Positions 10,011 through 22,171 of a DNA stretch of 54,991 bases are shown piece by piece (positions within the stretch are counted from its first letter, which is position 1; each line of letters begins with the position of its first letter). Both the position numbers and the translations under genes were made by a program. A model generated the notes under the pieces. It ran no database searches and was not told the origin of the DNA. It was given only the letters and a program-made list of their open reading frames with translations. Origin of the DNA: Isoetes engelmannii (lineage: Eukaryota; Streptophyta; Lycopodiopsida; Isoetales; Isoetaceae); assembly GCA_011763485.2 (NCBI GenBank), contig JAANSK020263715.1, positions 1 through 54,991 on the forward strand, given 5' to 3'.

Positions 10011-11470
10011 CTGCGGAAGCAACTTTTGCTATCTCAAGGTATTTGTTTTTCACTTTATGTGAATTGGGATGAGATGGATGGAACTGAAGGCTTCTAAATT
10101 AACATTATTGCAAATCTTTTTATAGGTTGTTGGAATAAAACCTCTAGATTTCTAGAATAAGGTAGTTATTGGAGTAACATAATAGTAGGTTGAATGAGGT
10201 TAATTGTTTGTTTTGAAGGTCCAGAGCTAATATATAGAACTGATGCATAGTAGCATGGGTAGGTGGAAACAATTAGAGAGTATGTTTACCTTTTGTTGTT
10301 GCTATTAAATAGTTGTGTGCATGAAAATAGAAATCTTTATTTGGATTTTAAACTAAAGCTTACTTAAGATTCTTGTTCTATAAATGAGTGTTCATGCTCT
10401 AATGTTTCGTTCTGGACACGAAGAAAATCTTTAGTGCCGAAGTATCTTTAATATAAGGTTCTTATAAGTGTCTTTTCTGTAGTCAAACTTTTCAAACTTA
10501 CTTTTTGTATCCTATATCCACAGGCCTTAACGTTCTTGATATGTGATGAGGTATATTTTACAACCAAGGTGTTCTTCCATCCATCATGAACAAACATCAA
10601 AGCACCTGATTGAAGATTGTGTGATGATAATTGAAGGTTCTGTGTAGGTTGAACTTGTCCTTTGATTTTTCTTGCTAAACAAGAAGCAAGATGTCTATAA
10701 ATTTGCCATCTTTTGTATGGGTAAAGCATACATATTATCGAGAGGGAGATGATGACATATGGACTATAGCACTTTGCAACCGCATTTGTGTGACGAGCCT
10801 GCCGAGTTAACCCTCCTGGCAACTCGAGATCTTGTCAAAACTTGTCCTAGGTTGGCGTACAAACTTTATAAAGCCATGATATTGTTGAAGAATATAATCT
10901 TCCTTTTGCAAGTGAGAATGATCCATTGTTATAATTCCCATAATCCACTGAAGACAACAAAATCCAAGAAATTAGCTATCCACAATATCCTTAATACATA
11001 TACAAGATCAAACTGAGCAAATCAATAGACTTCTAACTCTAGACTCTGCCCCGAGCCTCTTCTACGTTGTCGCCATCAACCTAACCTCCGCCTTGCGGAT
11101 TCACTGCACATGCACTCACTGGGGTTAGTCCTCGTGACTAAGCGGGGATCCCATAACTGCTGCTCCATACATGGAAACACCCTGGACAAGGGGGATTCAC
11201 ATTTGTTTTGTGTAAAAACCATCATCGCGGAAGAAATGGGTTTTTTTATTACTGATTGCGTACGTATACTTACTCCGCAAAATACACTTTTTTTGTTTGG
11301 TTGCGTAGGAGATACACAAAGGGTTCTTCATTTTTAACCAGGTTCTTATTTTTAATCGTATATAAACAACATTTTCACTAGATTCGATGAATTAAGTAAT
11401 GTTTTATATGGTTTGAGAAATACGGGGTATGTAGAAATAATTTATGGGTTATAAATATAGGAGATGACTG
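10011..11470. other. DNA between the two dispersed-repeat copies
   Basis: A 124-codon open frame at 10822-10448 (-) is the longest here, but its composition is unremarkable and no motif is recognised. The stretch might be the interior of an element bounded by the flanking direct repeats, but nothing in it supports that. Confidence 0.3.
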
Positions 11471-11479
11471 GGGTGTATG

Positions 11480-11595
11480 AGAAGGGTTTTTTTGTTGTGA
11501 AGAGTGGTAGATAAGGGATTTATTTATTACCTTAGGAACGCAGATGCCATATCCCAAATATAGATAGGTGAATCCCCCGGGACCCTGGAATCTTG
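11480..11595 (+). repeat. Dispersed repeat family, copy 2
   Basis: This is the direct-orientation partner of 9885-10010. The conserved core is 'aggaacgcagatgccatat' followed by 'ataggtgaatcccccggga'. A weaker relative of the core lies at 37003-37045. Confidence 0.6.
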
Positions 11596-13740
11596 AATAA
11601 CTAGAGCGTGAGCAATACAAAGACACAAGACGCTATGGTGCAATGACAGACAATGACAATAGAGAAACATCAAAGAAATATCATGAGCATCAGGAGCTAC
11701 GAACAAAGCCAAAGTACCAGAACATCATAAATAAAGCTCCAGGACAATGGGAAGCTCAGCCAATCTACATGTCGGCCCTGTTAACAGAAAAATGCCCAGC
11801 CAACTTACATTCCAAACCCTGTAGCGGGAGTGGTGGGGTGAACCTCGTATGTGCATACCCTTCCCAGCCCACGTCTGGCACTGGAGGACATCTTACCATA
11901 GCGTCACAAAGGTGACGTAGCATCCTTGCCAAGAGAACTACGCTCGGTGTCATAGGCACAAGAACAACATAGAACACAGATGACATAAGAATGCCAGAAC
12001 TACCCAGGCCGCTGAACCTGGAAGTCCAACCTCGGAGGATCCAACTACATAATACCAAGCCAAGACAATAGGACACAGTGACACCATAATTAGATCATGA
12101 CATGTGATGTTCAAATATGACCTTTATTATATATGTGCAGACCACTCTTGCCGAGGATGTCCATCATACCAGTCTGTCCAGTTGAAGTAGCTAGTTTCAT
12201 TGCTAGGTCGCACTGGTTATGTACCATTGGTGCATGCCACCATTCTCAATTTATTTAATTATAAGGCCCCCTAGCTATAGTTTTCAGAATTATAATATTG
12301 AAAGCCACTTTCATAGCTAAGGCATTATTTGGCGCATGCAAGCGGAGCCCCAACTACGCATTTACAACTTAAAAATCTGTAAGGTCTCCTGGCCGCAACT
12401 GCCTGGAACTTATGTCAAGCAGTCCTGAGGCTAGTTCCATCTCGAGGCAAGCCCATATAGATATCTGAGTTACTCAATTATGATTTAGACATTACCTCCC
12501 TTACTTAACACTTAATATCAAGCAAAACAAGTTTCGACACCTCTTCTTATTTAATTATCTCATGCAGTACACCAGCTTATTTGGTGGAGGATCTGCACTC
12601 AGCTCAAGCCCCATCTCCTTCCTATCTTTACATTTATCACTTCTCTTAGACCTTGGTGTCTTATTTCTATCATAATCAACAACAATAACAAATAAATCAA
12701 CATACTGTTAGGGGTGGAGGCAATTATTGCCAATTTTAGACCTATATCATTTTCAGTAATCTCTTGTGGTACATTCAAGGTGCAATTTTTTTTGCCAATG
12801 CCATGTGATGAGTGTATATTAGGCCACATCATTGCATAATTACCTCCACTGTAACATTACGTAGGTTGAATGTTCCCCTTCTTGGGGTGCGGGCTTGGCT
12901 CACCCTAACAGTCTCGCTACGCCCTTACCCCACGAAATGTCCTACATGTGAACATTACTTCTACCAAAGCAACCAACAATTATAACCAAAAAGAAAAAAA
13001 TAATGGAGACCCAAAATTGGGTCTGTTCCCGATCTGCATAGAACTCGGCTTGCCTGATTAGCCATGACCCATGATATCTGAGGCCAAGTCGACCCTTTTA
13101 ACAATAATTTTGACCTAAATCCAGGCTATTCGATCTGCTCCAGCCCATTTCCAAATACTTTTGGCAGTTCTGAATCTAGCTGTGAAATACTTTCTTGCAA
13201 ATCCTAAACCATTACTACGACATATAATTTCTCATTTCGATACATCCTAGATCAATTTCGAAGCTAACTGATTAGTTTTAGCTTCTCTTATTCATGAACC
13301 GACTTGGTCCTCCATACCTTGAATTTGTTTTCATTCCTTCGCTTGAAGATACTAAACCTTATGCTAATAATTCAAATCCAGAGCGATATATGCTTTAATC
13401 TTGGCAGCCTAAGCAATCTCGAATTGAGTCCTTAGACTGAAAACCCCACCTGATAGAAAGAAAATTTGATGCAGTCTCAAAGCGTGAGCTTACCAACTAT
13501 TCCTTCTGGTGCAAATCCTTCTGGTGCAATCCAGCTTCCTCCGGTGCAATCCAGCAACTCTCAAAGCTCTGCTCCTCAACAACAAAACTCCAAAAGCCCT
13601 CTCTTTGCAAAAATTATGCACATTTCCAAAAGCTCTCTTTTGCAAAAATCCTTTTTGAAAACCCTTGGCATATGTGGATATATGCTATGCAAATATCCTT
13701 GCATATACCCAAATTTTTGAGATAAATGCTTTGTGCAATT
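11596..13740. other. Long stretch without a recognised gene
   Basis: Open frames at 11643-11915 (+), 12076-11765 (-) and 12832-12599 (-) show no family motif and no coding-like composition. The DNA around 13470-13560 contains short direct repeats ('ccttctggtgcaa', 'ctccggtgcaatccagc'). Nothing further can be supported. Confidence 0.3.
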
Positions 13741-13749
13741 ATTGTACCA

Positions 13750-13901
13750 ATGCTGGCATCTTAGTGCCTAGGACCATTACAATTTGAGTGGGGATGGTGA
13801 GGTTCAAATCCTCGAAGCCTTGCTATCTCTTTATCTTTAAATTTATGTGGTTGATGAAATGCGTGTAAAATATATATAAAAAAAAAAAAAAAAAAAAAAA
13901 A
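13750..13901 (+). repeat. SINE-like unit with poly(A) tail
   Basis: An A-box-like 'tagtgcctagg' precedes a B box 'ggttcaaatcc', with a T-arm-like 'gaggttcaaatcctc' stem. About 65 bases later there is a run of 24 A (13878-13901). Pol III promoter, short body and A-tail together fit a SINE. No target-site duplication was resolved. Confidence 0.55.
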
Positions 13902-13949
13902 CTATTCATGTTTTAACGCATTAAACTAGGAATGTTAAAACACAGTGAC

Positions 13950-14036
13950 CAAAAATGGTTTAGACTAAGAAACCATTGCATCCTGAACAAATGTTATGGT
14001 TTAGACTAAAAAACGATTGCATGCTGAACTGATGAA
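13950..14036 (+). repeat. Imperfect ~44-bp tandem pair
   Basis: The phrase 'atggtttagactaa' followed by 'aaacNattgcatNctgaac' occurs twice in a row. No gene is associated. Confidence 0.6.
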
Positions 14037-14309
14037 ATTGTACGGTGTTAATAAACTAAGTTGGAATGGTTTGATGATGAAACACTAGTGGTTTATAAAC
14101 TTAACGTTAAAGAAACTATTCCTTTCTAACTAAAGATGAAAAGATTTGGGCCATTAAACAATGGTGACTATGAAATATTTACAAATTTAGAACCATTAGA
14201 AGTTATGCTTGGAGTTTATTTGCAATCTTGATGCTCGAGAAAGGCAAGGAGGGTATTCCACTTGTGCAATAAACCTGTGATTAAGCCTAATACCTTGGTA
14301 TATTGAAAT

Positions 14310-15640
14310 TAAAAAGAGGGGGGGGGGAGGGGGGTATTCAACTTATGGGATAGCCAAAAGGGGTATTCAACTTCCACAATAGGAGTAGTTAGTTTAGGCA
14401 AGTCTAATACCCCCTTAAGTATCTGACTTGTGGAATGCAACGTGAGTTTAGACGAGTCTAATACCCCCATTTTTTTTTCAGAATAGCAGTTCCGCTCGTC
14501 TCTTCTCTTCTTGAAAGTATTCAACTTGTCTAATATCAACTTGGAATTGTAGGTCCATATAGTTTGCCCAATTCGTTTCTTATTGCAGGAGGGTATTCTT
14601 GCAGTGGTTGAGACTATGGTTTCGGTATTGTATTGCATAGAAAACCGTAATTTTTGCCATGTTTGAGGTGCTTAATTGGCTTAAGGGAGATGTTTCTAAT
14701 TAGGCGTAATTTTTGTGGTTGCTTTTGTAAAGGTATGGAAATAGAAATGGAGGAGCCTAATTTTTTGTGAGTTTTCATGGGTAGATACGATGCATGTGAT
14801 ATCTTCTTGCATGCCGGGACTGTCGAATAGATCCTTTGGTGCAGAGGACGATGATTTGCAAGATTGATTGTGGGTGCGAGTTTGTTGCCGCAAATGCTGG
14901 GCAGAATCAATACAGAGGCAGGTTTTTTTCCTTCAAATCTTCTGGTGTGAGGGCAAAAGAGGATATCCATTTGGGATCTGTGGGTTCAAATCCCACTTTG
15001 GCAATGCAATGAGTGAGGGCAAAAGAGGATATCCATTTGGAATCTGTGGGTTCAAATCCCACTTTGGCAATGCAATGAGGGCTTTGACATCGCCTTTATA
15101 TGCCAACCGGTTTCCTTTAGGTGATGCAATTGCGCAGAGCGATTTGGCTGCCCTAATATGTCGGAAGAGCTTGTGTTTGAGCAAACCGGTTTGAGTGTGG
15201 GTCTCTTTTGGGTTATGAGATTGGGCAGACCCATTTGGCTCCCTTACTATGGCGGATTTGGCTCCCTTGCTCTAAATTTGCTTCGAGCAGTCCTCCCTTG
15301 CAAATGATGCCTAGTTCAAGAGAGAAAGCATAGGCAGGTATAGATGCACACCATTGGCTTTCCTTTTTTTTCCCTCCCTTAATTCCTTTCCAATCGACAC
15401 CATATGTTCGATCCACACCATTCAATCATGTTTTTTAGTTTCGGCTGAAAAAAGACATGACCATTGATCTGGCATAAAACACAAAATATTCGCCAGACCA
15501 ATAGTTGGAAATAAAAGTTGAACATAACACAATTAAAGATGAGTAACCTAGAAAGACCTAAAATGTTGAAACCACAGAGTCTACTACCCCTGTTCCACAT
15601 AGTCTAATACCCCTCTAGGATCCAAGCCCAAATCGGGAGC
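14310..15640 (+). repeat. Repeat family A, copy with ~1 kb insertion
   Basis: The left part (14320-14560) and right part (about 15580-15640) together match the shorter inverted copy at 37440-37790. Shared text includes 'gggatagcNaaagggg', 'gtagttagtttag', 'agtctaatacccc', 'acttgtggaat' and 'ccaagcccaaatcg'. Between the parts lies about 1 kb that the other copy lacks; it carries the 66-bp tRNA-like tandem. The family has an internal beat of 'agtctaatacccc' and 'tattcaacttgtgg' words. It shows no coding potential. Confidence 0.7.
14947..15078 (+). repeat. 66-bp tandem duplication with tRNA T-arm
   Basis: Two units (14947-15012 and 15013-15078) differ at one base. Each holds a perfect tRNA T-arm: a 'gtggg' stem, a 'ttcaaat' loop and a 'cccac' stem, followed by 'tttggca' like an acceptor 3' strand. 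No 5' half is present. The near-identity indicates a recent duplication of a SINE or tRNA-derived 3' piece. Confidence 0.8.
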
Positions 15641-15961
15641 CAATACAATGCATCGATTCAAGTGCCCTTTCATGTCAAACAGATCGTTCAAGTTGATCTA
15701 TTTCAGACAATTTGTTGCATTAGCAGCTTATTAACTGAAATGCCAATACCAAGCATTGCACCTTCATTTCATCTTTGTTCCGACGTCCCCCAAAAGCAGT
15801 TGACGTTGCTTGACATAATATAAGGAAATTTCAGTTTATTAGAGATATTTATCCAGCAAGATGGCCAGGTTATAGCACGGATACTTAGCAATGCTCAGTA
15901 AAAGAACAGGTTCAATAAAATAATAGGTTATTCCAATCCATAACTTTAGGGAGAATAGTTC

Positions 15962-18900
15962 CTATTGAGTAATATCCTTCATGTCCACACTCCTAATCCG
16001 TCCAATAACATCCCTCGTGTACTGAGCGACCCAGCTTGATCCAAAATTGGAGCAACAAAAGTCATGCAAAATGCCACATGTGTCTACTGTCGAGTCCATC
16101 TCCGGAGCTTGCTCTAGCACCTGTTTAAATCATCATGTTGTTAATTCATGTAACGTGTTTGGACTTTCTTTTTTCTTTCAGTTTTGATGGAATGTCTTTT
16201 ATAATCTTTTGATGTCGTGTAATACCTTTTTAAAGTGTGCCAATGGTCCCCAATGATCGTCACCTCCAAATAAAAGTGAGATTCTTCTCTGGTTTGCATG
16301 TAAGAACCCCCATTCAGGTTCCTCCCCGAGCTGCTCAAACTCTGTCATGGCCATAAACATCATATTCTCTACTACCGATTTCTGCATTACCAGTAAAGAG
16401 TTAGGGAGGGCGAAAAGACCTTGACATGCCAAACTACACTGCAATTACCTGTAGCAGATAAGTGCAAGCATTATCTAAAGCAGATGATCCCCATGATTTC
16501 CCATATAATGCTTTAAATAGGTTTTTAGGTAACCACGTTGGAGACTTTCCAATAAGCCCAGCGGCATGGCTGATGACCATCCGCAAGAATGAACTTCTGC
16601 AACACACGAAGGATGTATATCAAAATGGTAATATAGCCGATAAAGCAGTTTTATTTTTGTAATGTCTATGTATGATTTTTTACCTTATAGCATCAAGGAC
16701 GATTAATTAAGTGCCTAAAAAGTCTTTAGCTCTGGCCTAGGATCAACTATGGTGATCTACAAGTTAGCATTGTATAGGTATAGTTGCTTTGATGATGTCC
16801 TTACCTTTTTCGTAACATACCTCACCTAACATCACTCATGGGTAAACAACATAAGGTGCTGCCAGCTACATACTTGAGACTCTGCATAAGAGATGGCAGG
16901 TGCAGAATCATGGGAACCAAGTGAAAGCTGTATCCTAAAGCAACGTGGACCTACTCTTGGCCTGAGTTATCCAGGAGAAAAGAGGAATAAAGAAAGAGAT
17001 AACAGCAGACCAGCTTTGGCAAGAGTTCATAAGACAAGAAAATAAAGCCCAAGCAGATTAGTTAGGCATCAAGGATAAACCCTTGGTAATACTGAGGTTA
17101 TGATACTAGAACACACAAAATTTCAAGACTGAAATAATTAGCATACTAAATATAATCCTTATATGCAGGTGACGAGGCCTTCACCATACAAACAGTACAT
17201 TATGAATGACAACTTCTATTGCAGATTAATTGGCTAATAATTCTGTAAATTACACAAGCTGCCAATTTGTTCTTACCTGACAACCTTACTGAGGAACCAC
17301 TGCTTTTGAGACTGATGGTTCACAGTTAAGAAAGGAAATAATCCAATGACATGGCATACCTATGCTGACACGTGTAAAACATAAGGCAAGTTAATTAAAA
17401 ACCCCCCAGTTTATATTTGTACATTTTCTCACTAAACTAGTATTATGCTGGATTCCATAATCTCTTCTTAGCAATAAAACTTGAGATCTAGTTCCCACTA
17501 GGCCTTCAAGTAAAGGAGCACCAGCATAAGAACAAATTAGAGAGCGAGTACTTATCCATGAACACAAACAGCAAGCCACAATCCCTTAATAACATGTTGT
17601 GTAGCCACTTTAAACCATTTATAAGTGGCAATTGACACATTCTGTTTATGGCCTATATATAAATAATATTTGATGCGAGTCATGTTGTGTCAAGTGAATG
17701 AACAACAAACAAAATTATGTTCTTTAATACCTTGTCCGGTAGAGCTTTTAAAATCTCAACCGCCATGTATGCTCCAATCGAATGGCCCACCTGATAGCAA
17801 TCGTTCCACAAACTAGGTCAAATTTAAATGCCATCCTGGAAGGAATAACAATAACAGGAACAGTAATAAATTGATTCACCATGTCATAAAGACATTATGG
17901 TCTAGGAGAGGAGTTACCAAAAAATCCAACCATAAACATTTGATCATTTTGTACGTTGAGGAGGATGTTCTTTTAAAATCTCAGCAAGCACAATCGATAA
18001 GAAAGTGATGATCGTCTTCAACTTCCCTTAAACCACATATTTGCAAGTACTTTGAGATCTAGGAACTTTATGCCACCATCCACACCCAATTGTAGGCCAA
18101 CCCTCATTTGACAAATCAAGTGTCATTCCATAACAGATAAATGATCTAATACATACTGTTGTGTTGTATACTCAGCCATAGGGTTCAGTTCTGTACTATA
18201 TTGAAGTGCATGGAAGACACGTTTTTGTTGGAGCACATGATGGCAAATTGTTTAGAATATATTTATATGGTCCTCATCTATGGAAAGCCTCCAGACCTTC
18301 AGTGCTTGAGAACGCTCAAGTTATTGTCTGGAGTGGCAGACCAGTAGGACAGTAGTTTATCAAGGGGAAGATAGAAAGTGTTGAAAATTTCTCGTACACT
18401 TTTTATGGCTTAGATTGGCAAAATCATATTAGAGCTTTGGGGCAAGCAGGTTTTTGTCATGGTCACTCCACCATTGACCATTTGGTTAGGCAGAAATACA
18501 GAGAGTTTCGTGCTAAGCCGATTGTATGAAAAAATCATGGCTCAACATAGCTTTCCCGTGGCCGAAGAATGTGATGGTGCTAAATCACAAGTAACGGTGG
18601 AGTTGACTATGGTTTCCCAGCATCTCCAACACTTTCTGGATATACTGAGGAACTAGAAGGCTAGCTCAAGCAGAATTGTGTTGGTGGTGTGCTGATTTAA
18701 TGCTTGTCGTGCACTCAATTTGAGAGGTTGCAGCAACAGATTGAGGTGCTAAAGTTTTGTAAAAGACCAAAGTAATGAATTTTTGTACCAAGAAGAAATG
18801 CACAGTTGCTTATGGAAATCACACTATTCAACAAACTAATTGTCATGAGTACTGCCTTGAGACCACAAACAATTATAAGTGGAATAGTGCAATAGACAAA

Positions 18901-21900
18901 TGGGAGAAAGGCATTGTTTGCAATGCAGGCTACATGCCATAAGATTCAGTTATGGGACTGGGATATGCATTTACAATTATCTAAAACACTGCTGCAACCA
19001 GTAATCTTATTTGGCTGCCAAGTGTCGGGCCCTGGATTGCACGGAAATCGTGGTCAAACATAGAATGAATTCAGAAATGTTTTTCTCACAGCTAAGCTTG
19101 GTTGAAGTCCCAATGTCATACCCAATTACGCTAGCAGAAAGATTTGCCAGTTTATTGCATATAGCATAGCATAGGGTTAACTCCAGGTAGCATGGAGGAG
19201 AGTTAAACATGGATGGTGTTATGCAGGCGCAAAATGGTGGGACATTAATACACAAAAGTGGATTGAGATTGTGGATAAACGCACAAGGTAGAATGAATTT
19301 CTACAGAAGAGAAATAGACCTGATATTTCTGATACCATGTTCGCAATATTGGGAAAGGATAGAAATAGACCTGATGTTTCTGATACCATGTTCGCAATAT
19401 TGGGAAAGGATAGAAAAATAGCTGAGAGCCAGTTCTCGAAGTCTTACGACATTCCAAATGCTGTTCCCACCTAAAGAGGTTCTCGTCTTCCTATTTGCCC
19501 ATCATTCTGGTCAATACATTTCTCATGAACTTCCCGAAAGTCCATATCCCTACCATTATACTCGTCTATTTCCCTGTATCATAAGCCATAGCGCCGTTCA
19601 TTATTTTAAGAAGGCTTGTGGGATAATTGAGATATGGGAACTAAATTTCCCCGCAATTCACCTTCAATGCTGCCAGTGCTGAGAGTCCAAATAAGGCAGA
19701 TGTGGCGCCAGATCCAACATATAACAAAGCAAAAATAAAACAAGTAGTATCTGTGTGTGGTTCGTAGGAAATATTTTCTGGAGAGGGACTGAAACCTCAT
19801 TGCGAAAACGAACCAAGAAATGGCCCTTAAACCGCTAATCCTCAAATCAAGTTTAACGGAGCATTTTAAGAGAAAGGAAAGTCAGTAAGTTGAATAGGAG
19901 CTATATTTAGTGTAGTCACTACCTAAGTCACTCGAGGTCCAAACCATGGAGCAATTTCTACGTGAGAGCATTTCTCAAGGCAGATGTGCTAATAAATAAG
20001 AGAAGCAACAGGCTTGCTAAGAAAATATGAACTGAGGAAGCTAATCTCTAGCTCATTTGACCTTATCAGCTGTTTCTCTTAAATAATATTTCATTTACCT
20101 TCAGGCTTATACAAGTATTCTTCCATCGGATAGTCCATTTTATAAATTTCTGATACTCGCATCTAGACCCAGCAGATTGCTTTTATCCAACTGCCCTAGT
20201 TATTTAGGTGACTGATGTTTCTATCAACCATCAAAATTCTCATACACAACGACTTTCAGCAAAAATTACAGATAGCAAAAACTTATCACAAACAATATGC
20301 AAATTAGTGATGGCAACAAACCAGCATAAGAGGAATATCATTTCTTCCTGCTGTTTCTTTCAGATAGTGAACCTGTGCAAGAAGTAGTATCTCAGTCGTA
20401 TATCCATGAAAAAGAAACGTTATCATATATATCATCTACTAAAAGACCAACACTATGAATGATCATGCATGCACACAGCACATGTGATTTGTGTTCTGAG
20501 AAATGCTCCATTCTTGCTATTCTTTATTTCAGATGAATCGGTAACTAGGTTATGGGAATGCAGAGAATCATATCTCACGATTAGCTCCGAGGCTCAAAAG
20601 CTTAAAATTGATATACCAGAATTTAAGATCAAATATACAAACACAGGTGCAGCTTAAGTTGATTAGTTACTTCAGACAAGCATCATGTATACAGCAATTG
20701 AGAGTGCAGAAAGTAACTTGTGCAAGAACTCCAAATTGGGTTGAGAATTGCAGGGAAAAACAATGGCAAGCAGATGATTCGCACCAACAATTCAAACATC
20801 CAATTCAAATATGAATACAATAAACATGGCTTTAAGGTTTATATCAGGAGATTTTTAGCTTCTAAACTGAAAAATCAAAGTCCTATTCAATTTCTGGCCG
20901 GGGGCTGACATGATGAAAGGTTCCACGGAGCTGACGGAGAGCTTCAAAGACCACTGCTATTCAACCTATCTCGTGAAGTAGCCTGAGCAGAATTTGGTAA
21001 CTGCATATATGAACAGACTTTTAAAAAAAAAAATCCTTGACCATCATTAGTTTTTTGTGTGTGATAGTACAAACAATTGCCGGATATTTAACAACCGGAA
21101 TTAATCAGCAAGAAATCATCTAGGTATGTGGCATGCTATAAGGCACCGTCAATAAACCCGTATCTTGGCAGAATAGCAAAATGCTAAAGATGCTTACCTT
21201 GTGTTGAATTTGCTCATCCAGGGAAAAGAATCCTCCACCTTCCCATTCCTGAATAGGAATACTATTTACAACATGAACTAGAAAAAATCCAGAAAACATT
21301 TGCAATAAGAGTTAATCGAATTAACCAAGTGCAAGAATTGGCAGCTCACCTTCGCAGTATGAGCAATATGGCTTAGACCTGCATGTGAATTGGAAGACGC
21401 AAATTGTAAAGGATAATGATTAAAATGCAAAATCAGTCTGATATATTTGCTAAAGATGGAAAGGCATAATTTAAGGTTCTCTACATTATAATACCAGTAA
21501 TTGAAGCTGCACCGTTAAAAAGGGTAAAGAGCTCCTCTAAATAATCCTGATAAAAAGCTATAACACCTATCACAGGAAAATCAAGCTTCATGAGCACTAG
21601 CATATATGCCTTTGGCTTAGCCATTCAAGTGCTCTAACCTGGATTGCCAGGTATAAAAATGATATGTAAAGCTGGAGTATCTGAATGGAGCTGAAGAATT
21701 TCTGTTGTGCGTCTGTGTGATAAGATGGGAACCTTATTAGATTGATCTGACAAGAATGTCGTAAGCATATAACCATTGGATGTTTGATCGCCATGATTCA
21801 AACCCCAAGCATTACCCAAGAATCTGAGTCAAGTGTAATGAACTCTTGCGCTTGTGCATCTTCGATACCACGTCTGACCTGGAACAAACATGAATCTTTA

Positions 21901-22171
21901 TAAGAGAAGGGCATGCAAAAAATATGACATGTCGAACAAACGTTTCATAAACCATGGAAGACTCTGAAATGGGAGAAATCAACCAAACACAACAGAAAAA
22001 ATCAAACACCTTATCCTCGTGTAATCGGGAACAGTAGATGCTTCGCAGACAGGCATGAAGCTACAGATCCGCTGTCTTCTATGGAACATTCATGAATAGC
22101 TATAAGATTTTTAAGCTCCATCAAGAAAATAAAAGAAGCATGGGATGGATCCATACCTGAAGTAGCTCCAT
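15962..22171 (-). CDS. LDAH: Lipid-droplet-associated hydrolase-like alpha/beta hydrolase, 12 exons
   Basis: Proposed exons, 5' to 3': 22171-22157, 21878-21816, 21732-21639, 21566-21495, 21378-21350, 21248-21198, 20372-20322, 17790-17731, 17359-17277, 16596-16449, 16381-16226 and 16120-15962. All introns are GT-AG and the phases add up to 981 nt (326 aa plus stop), close to the usual plant length. Visible motifs: the family motif IIFIPGNPGVIAFY, SHIAHTAK, FFSLDEQIQHK, the nucleophile elbow GHSIGAYMAVEILK, then VIGLFPFLTVN, MFMAMTEFEQL, and LFGGDDHWGPL carrying the acid. The end has LHDF with the likely His (usually GHTHAF). Family members act on lipid-droplet esters; the exact substrate is unsettled. 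The first two exons (MELLQ and VRRGIEDAQ...) and the acceptor at 21733 are tentative. The 2.5-kb intron at 17791-20321 holds foreign DNA. Confidence 0.85.
18160..18560 (+). other. Coding-like segment of unknown family in an LDAH intron
   Basis: On the strand opposite to LDAH, one frame reads through protein-like text: YYIEVHGRHVFVGAHDGKLF, then GPHLWKASRPSVLENAQVIV. After one in-frame stop it continues with FSYTFYGLDWQNHIRALGQA, FCHGHSTIDHLVRQKYREF and a terminal stop. The composition (Trp, His, Tyr, Gly patterning) looks like real protein, not random translation. I do not recognise it. It may be an exon or retro-copy of a host gene carried into the intron. Confidence 0.35.
19311..19412 (+). 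repeat. 51-bp tandem duplication in an LDAH intron
   Basis: Units 19311-19361 and 19362-19412 are identical apart from one base ('gatatttc' against 'gatgtttc'). It is a young duplication with no coding meaning seen. Confidence 0.9.

Noticed and set aside
10448-10822. 124-codon open frame on the minus strand
   Set aside because: No motif, ordinary composition, and no splice or promoter context; likely chance.
11643-12076. Opposing frames of 90 and 103 codons
   Set aside because: Shadow frames of each other, without motifs or splice context.
14309-14970. Overlapping minus-strand frames of 109 and 118 codons
   Set aside because: They fall within repeat family A and its insert, with translations that follow the repeated DNA words.
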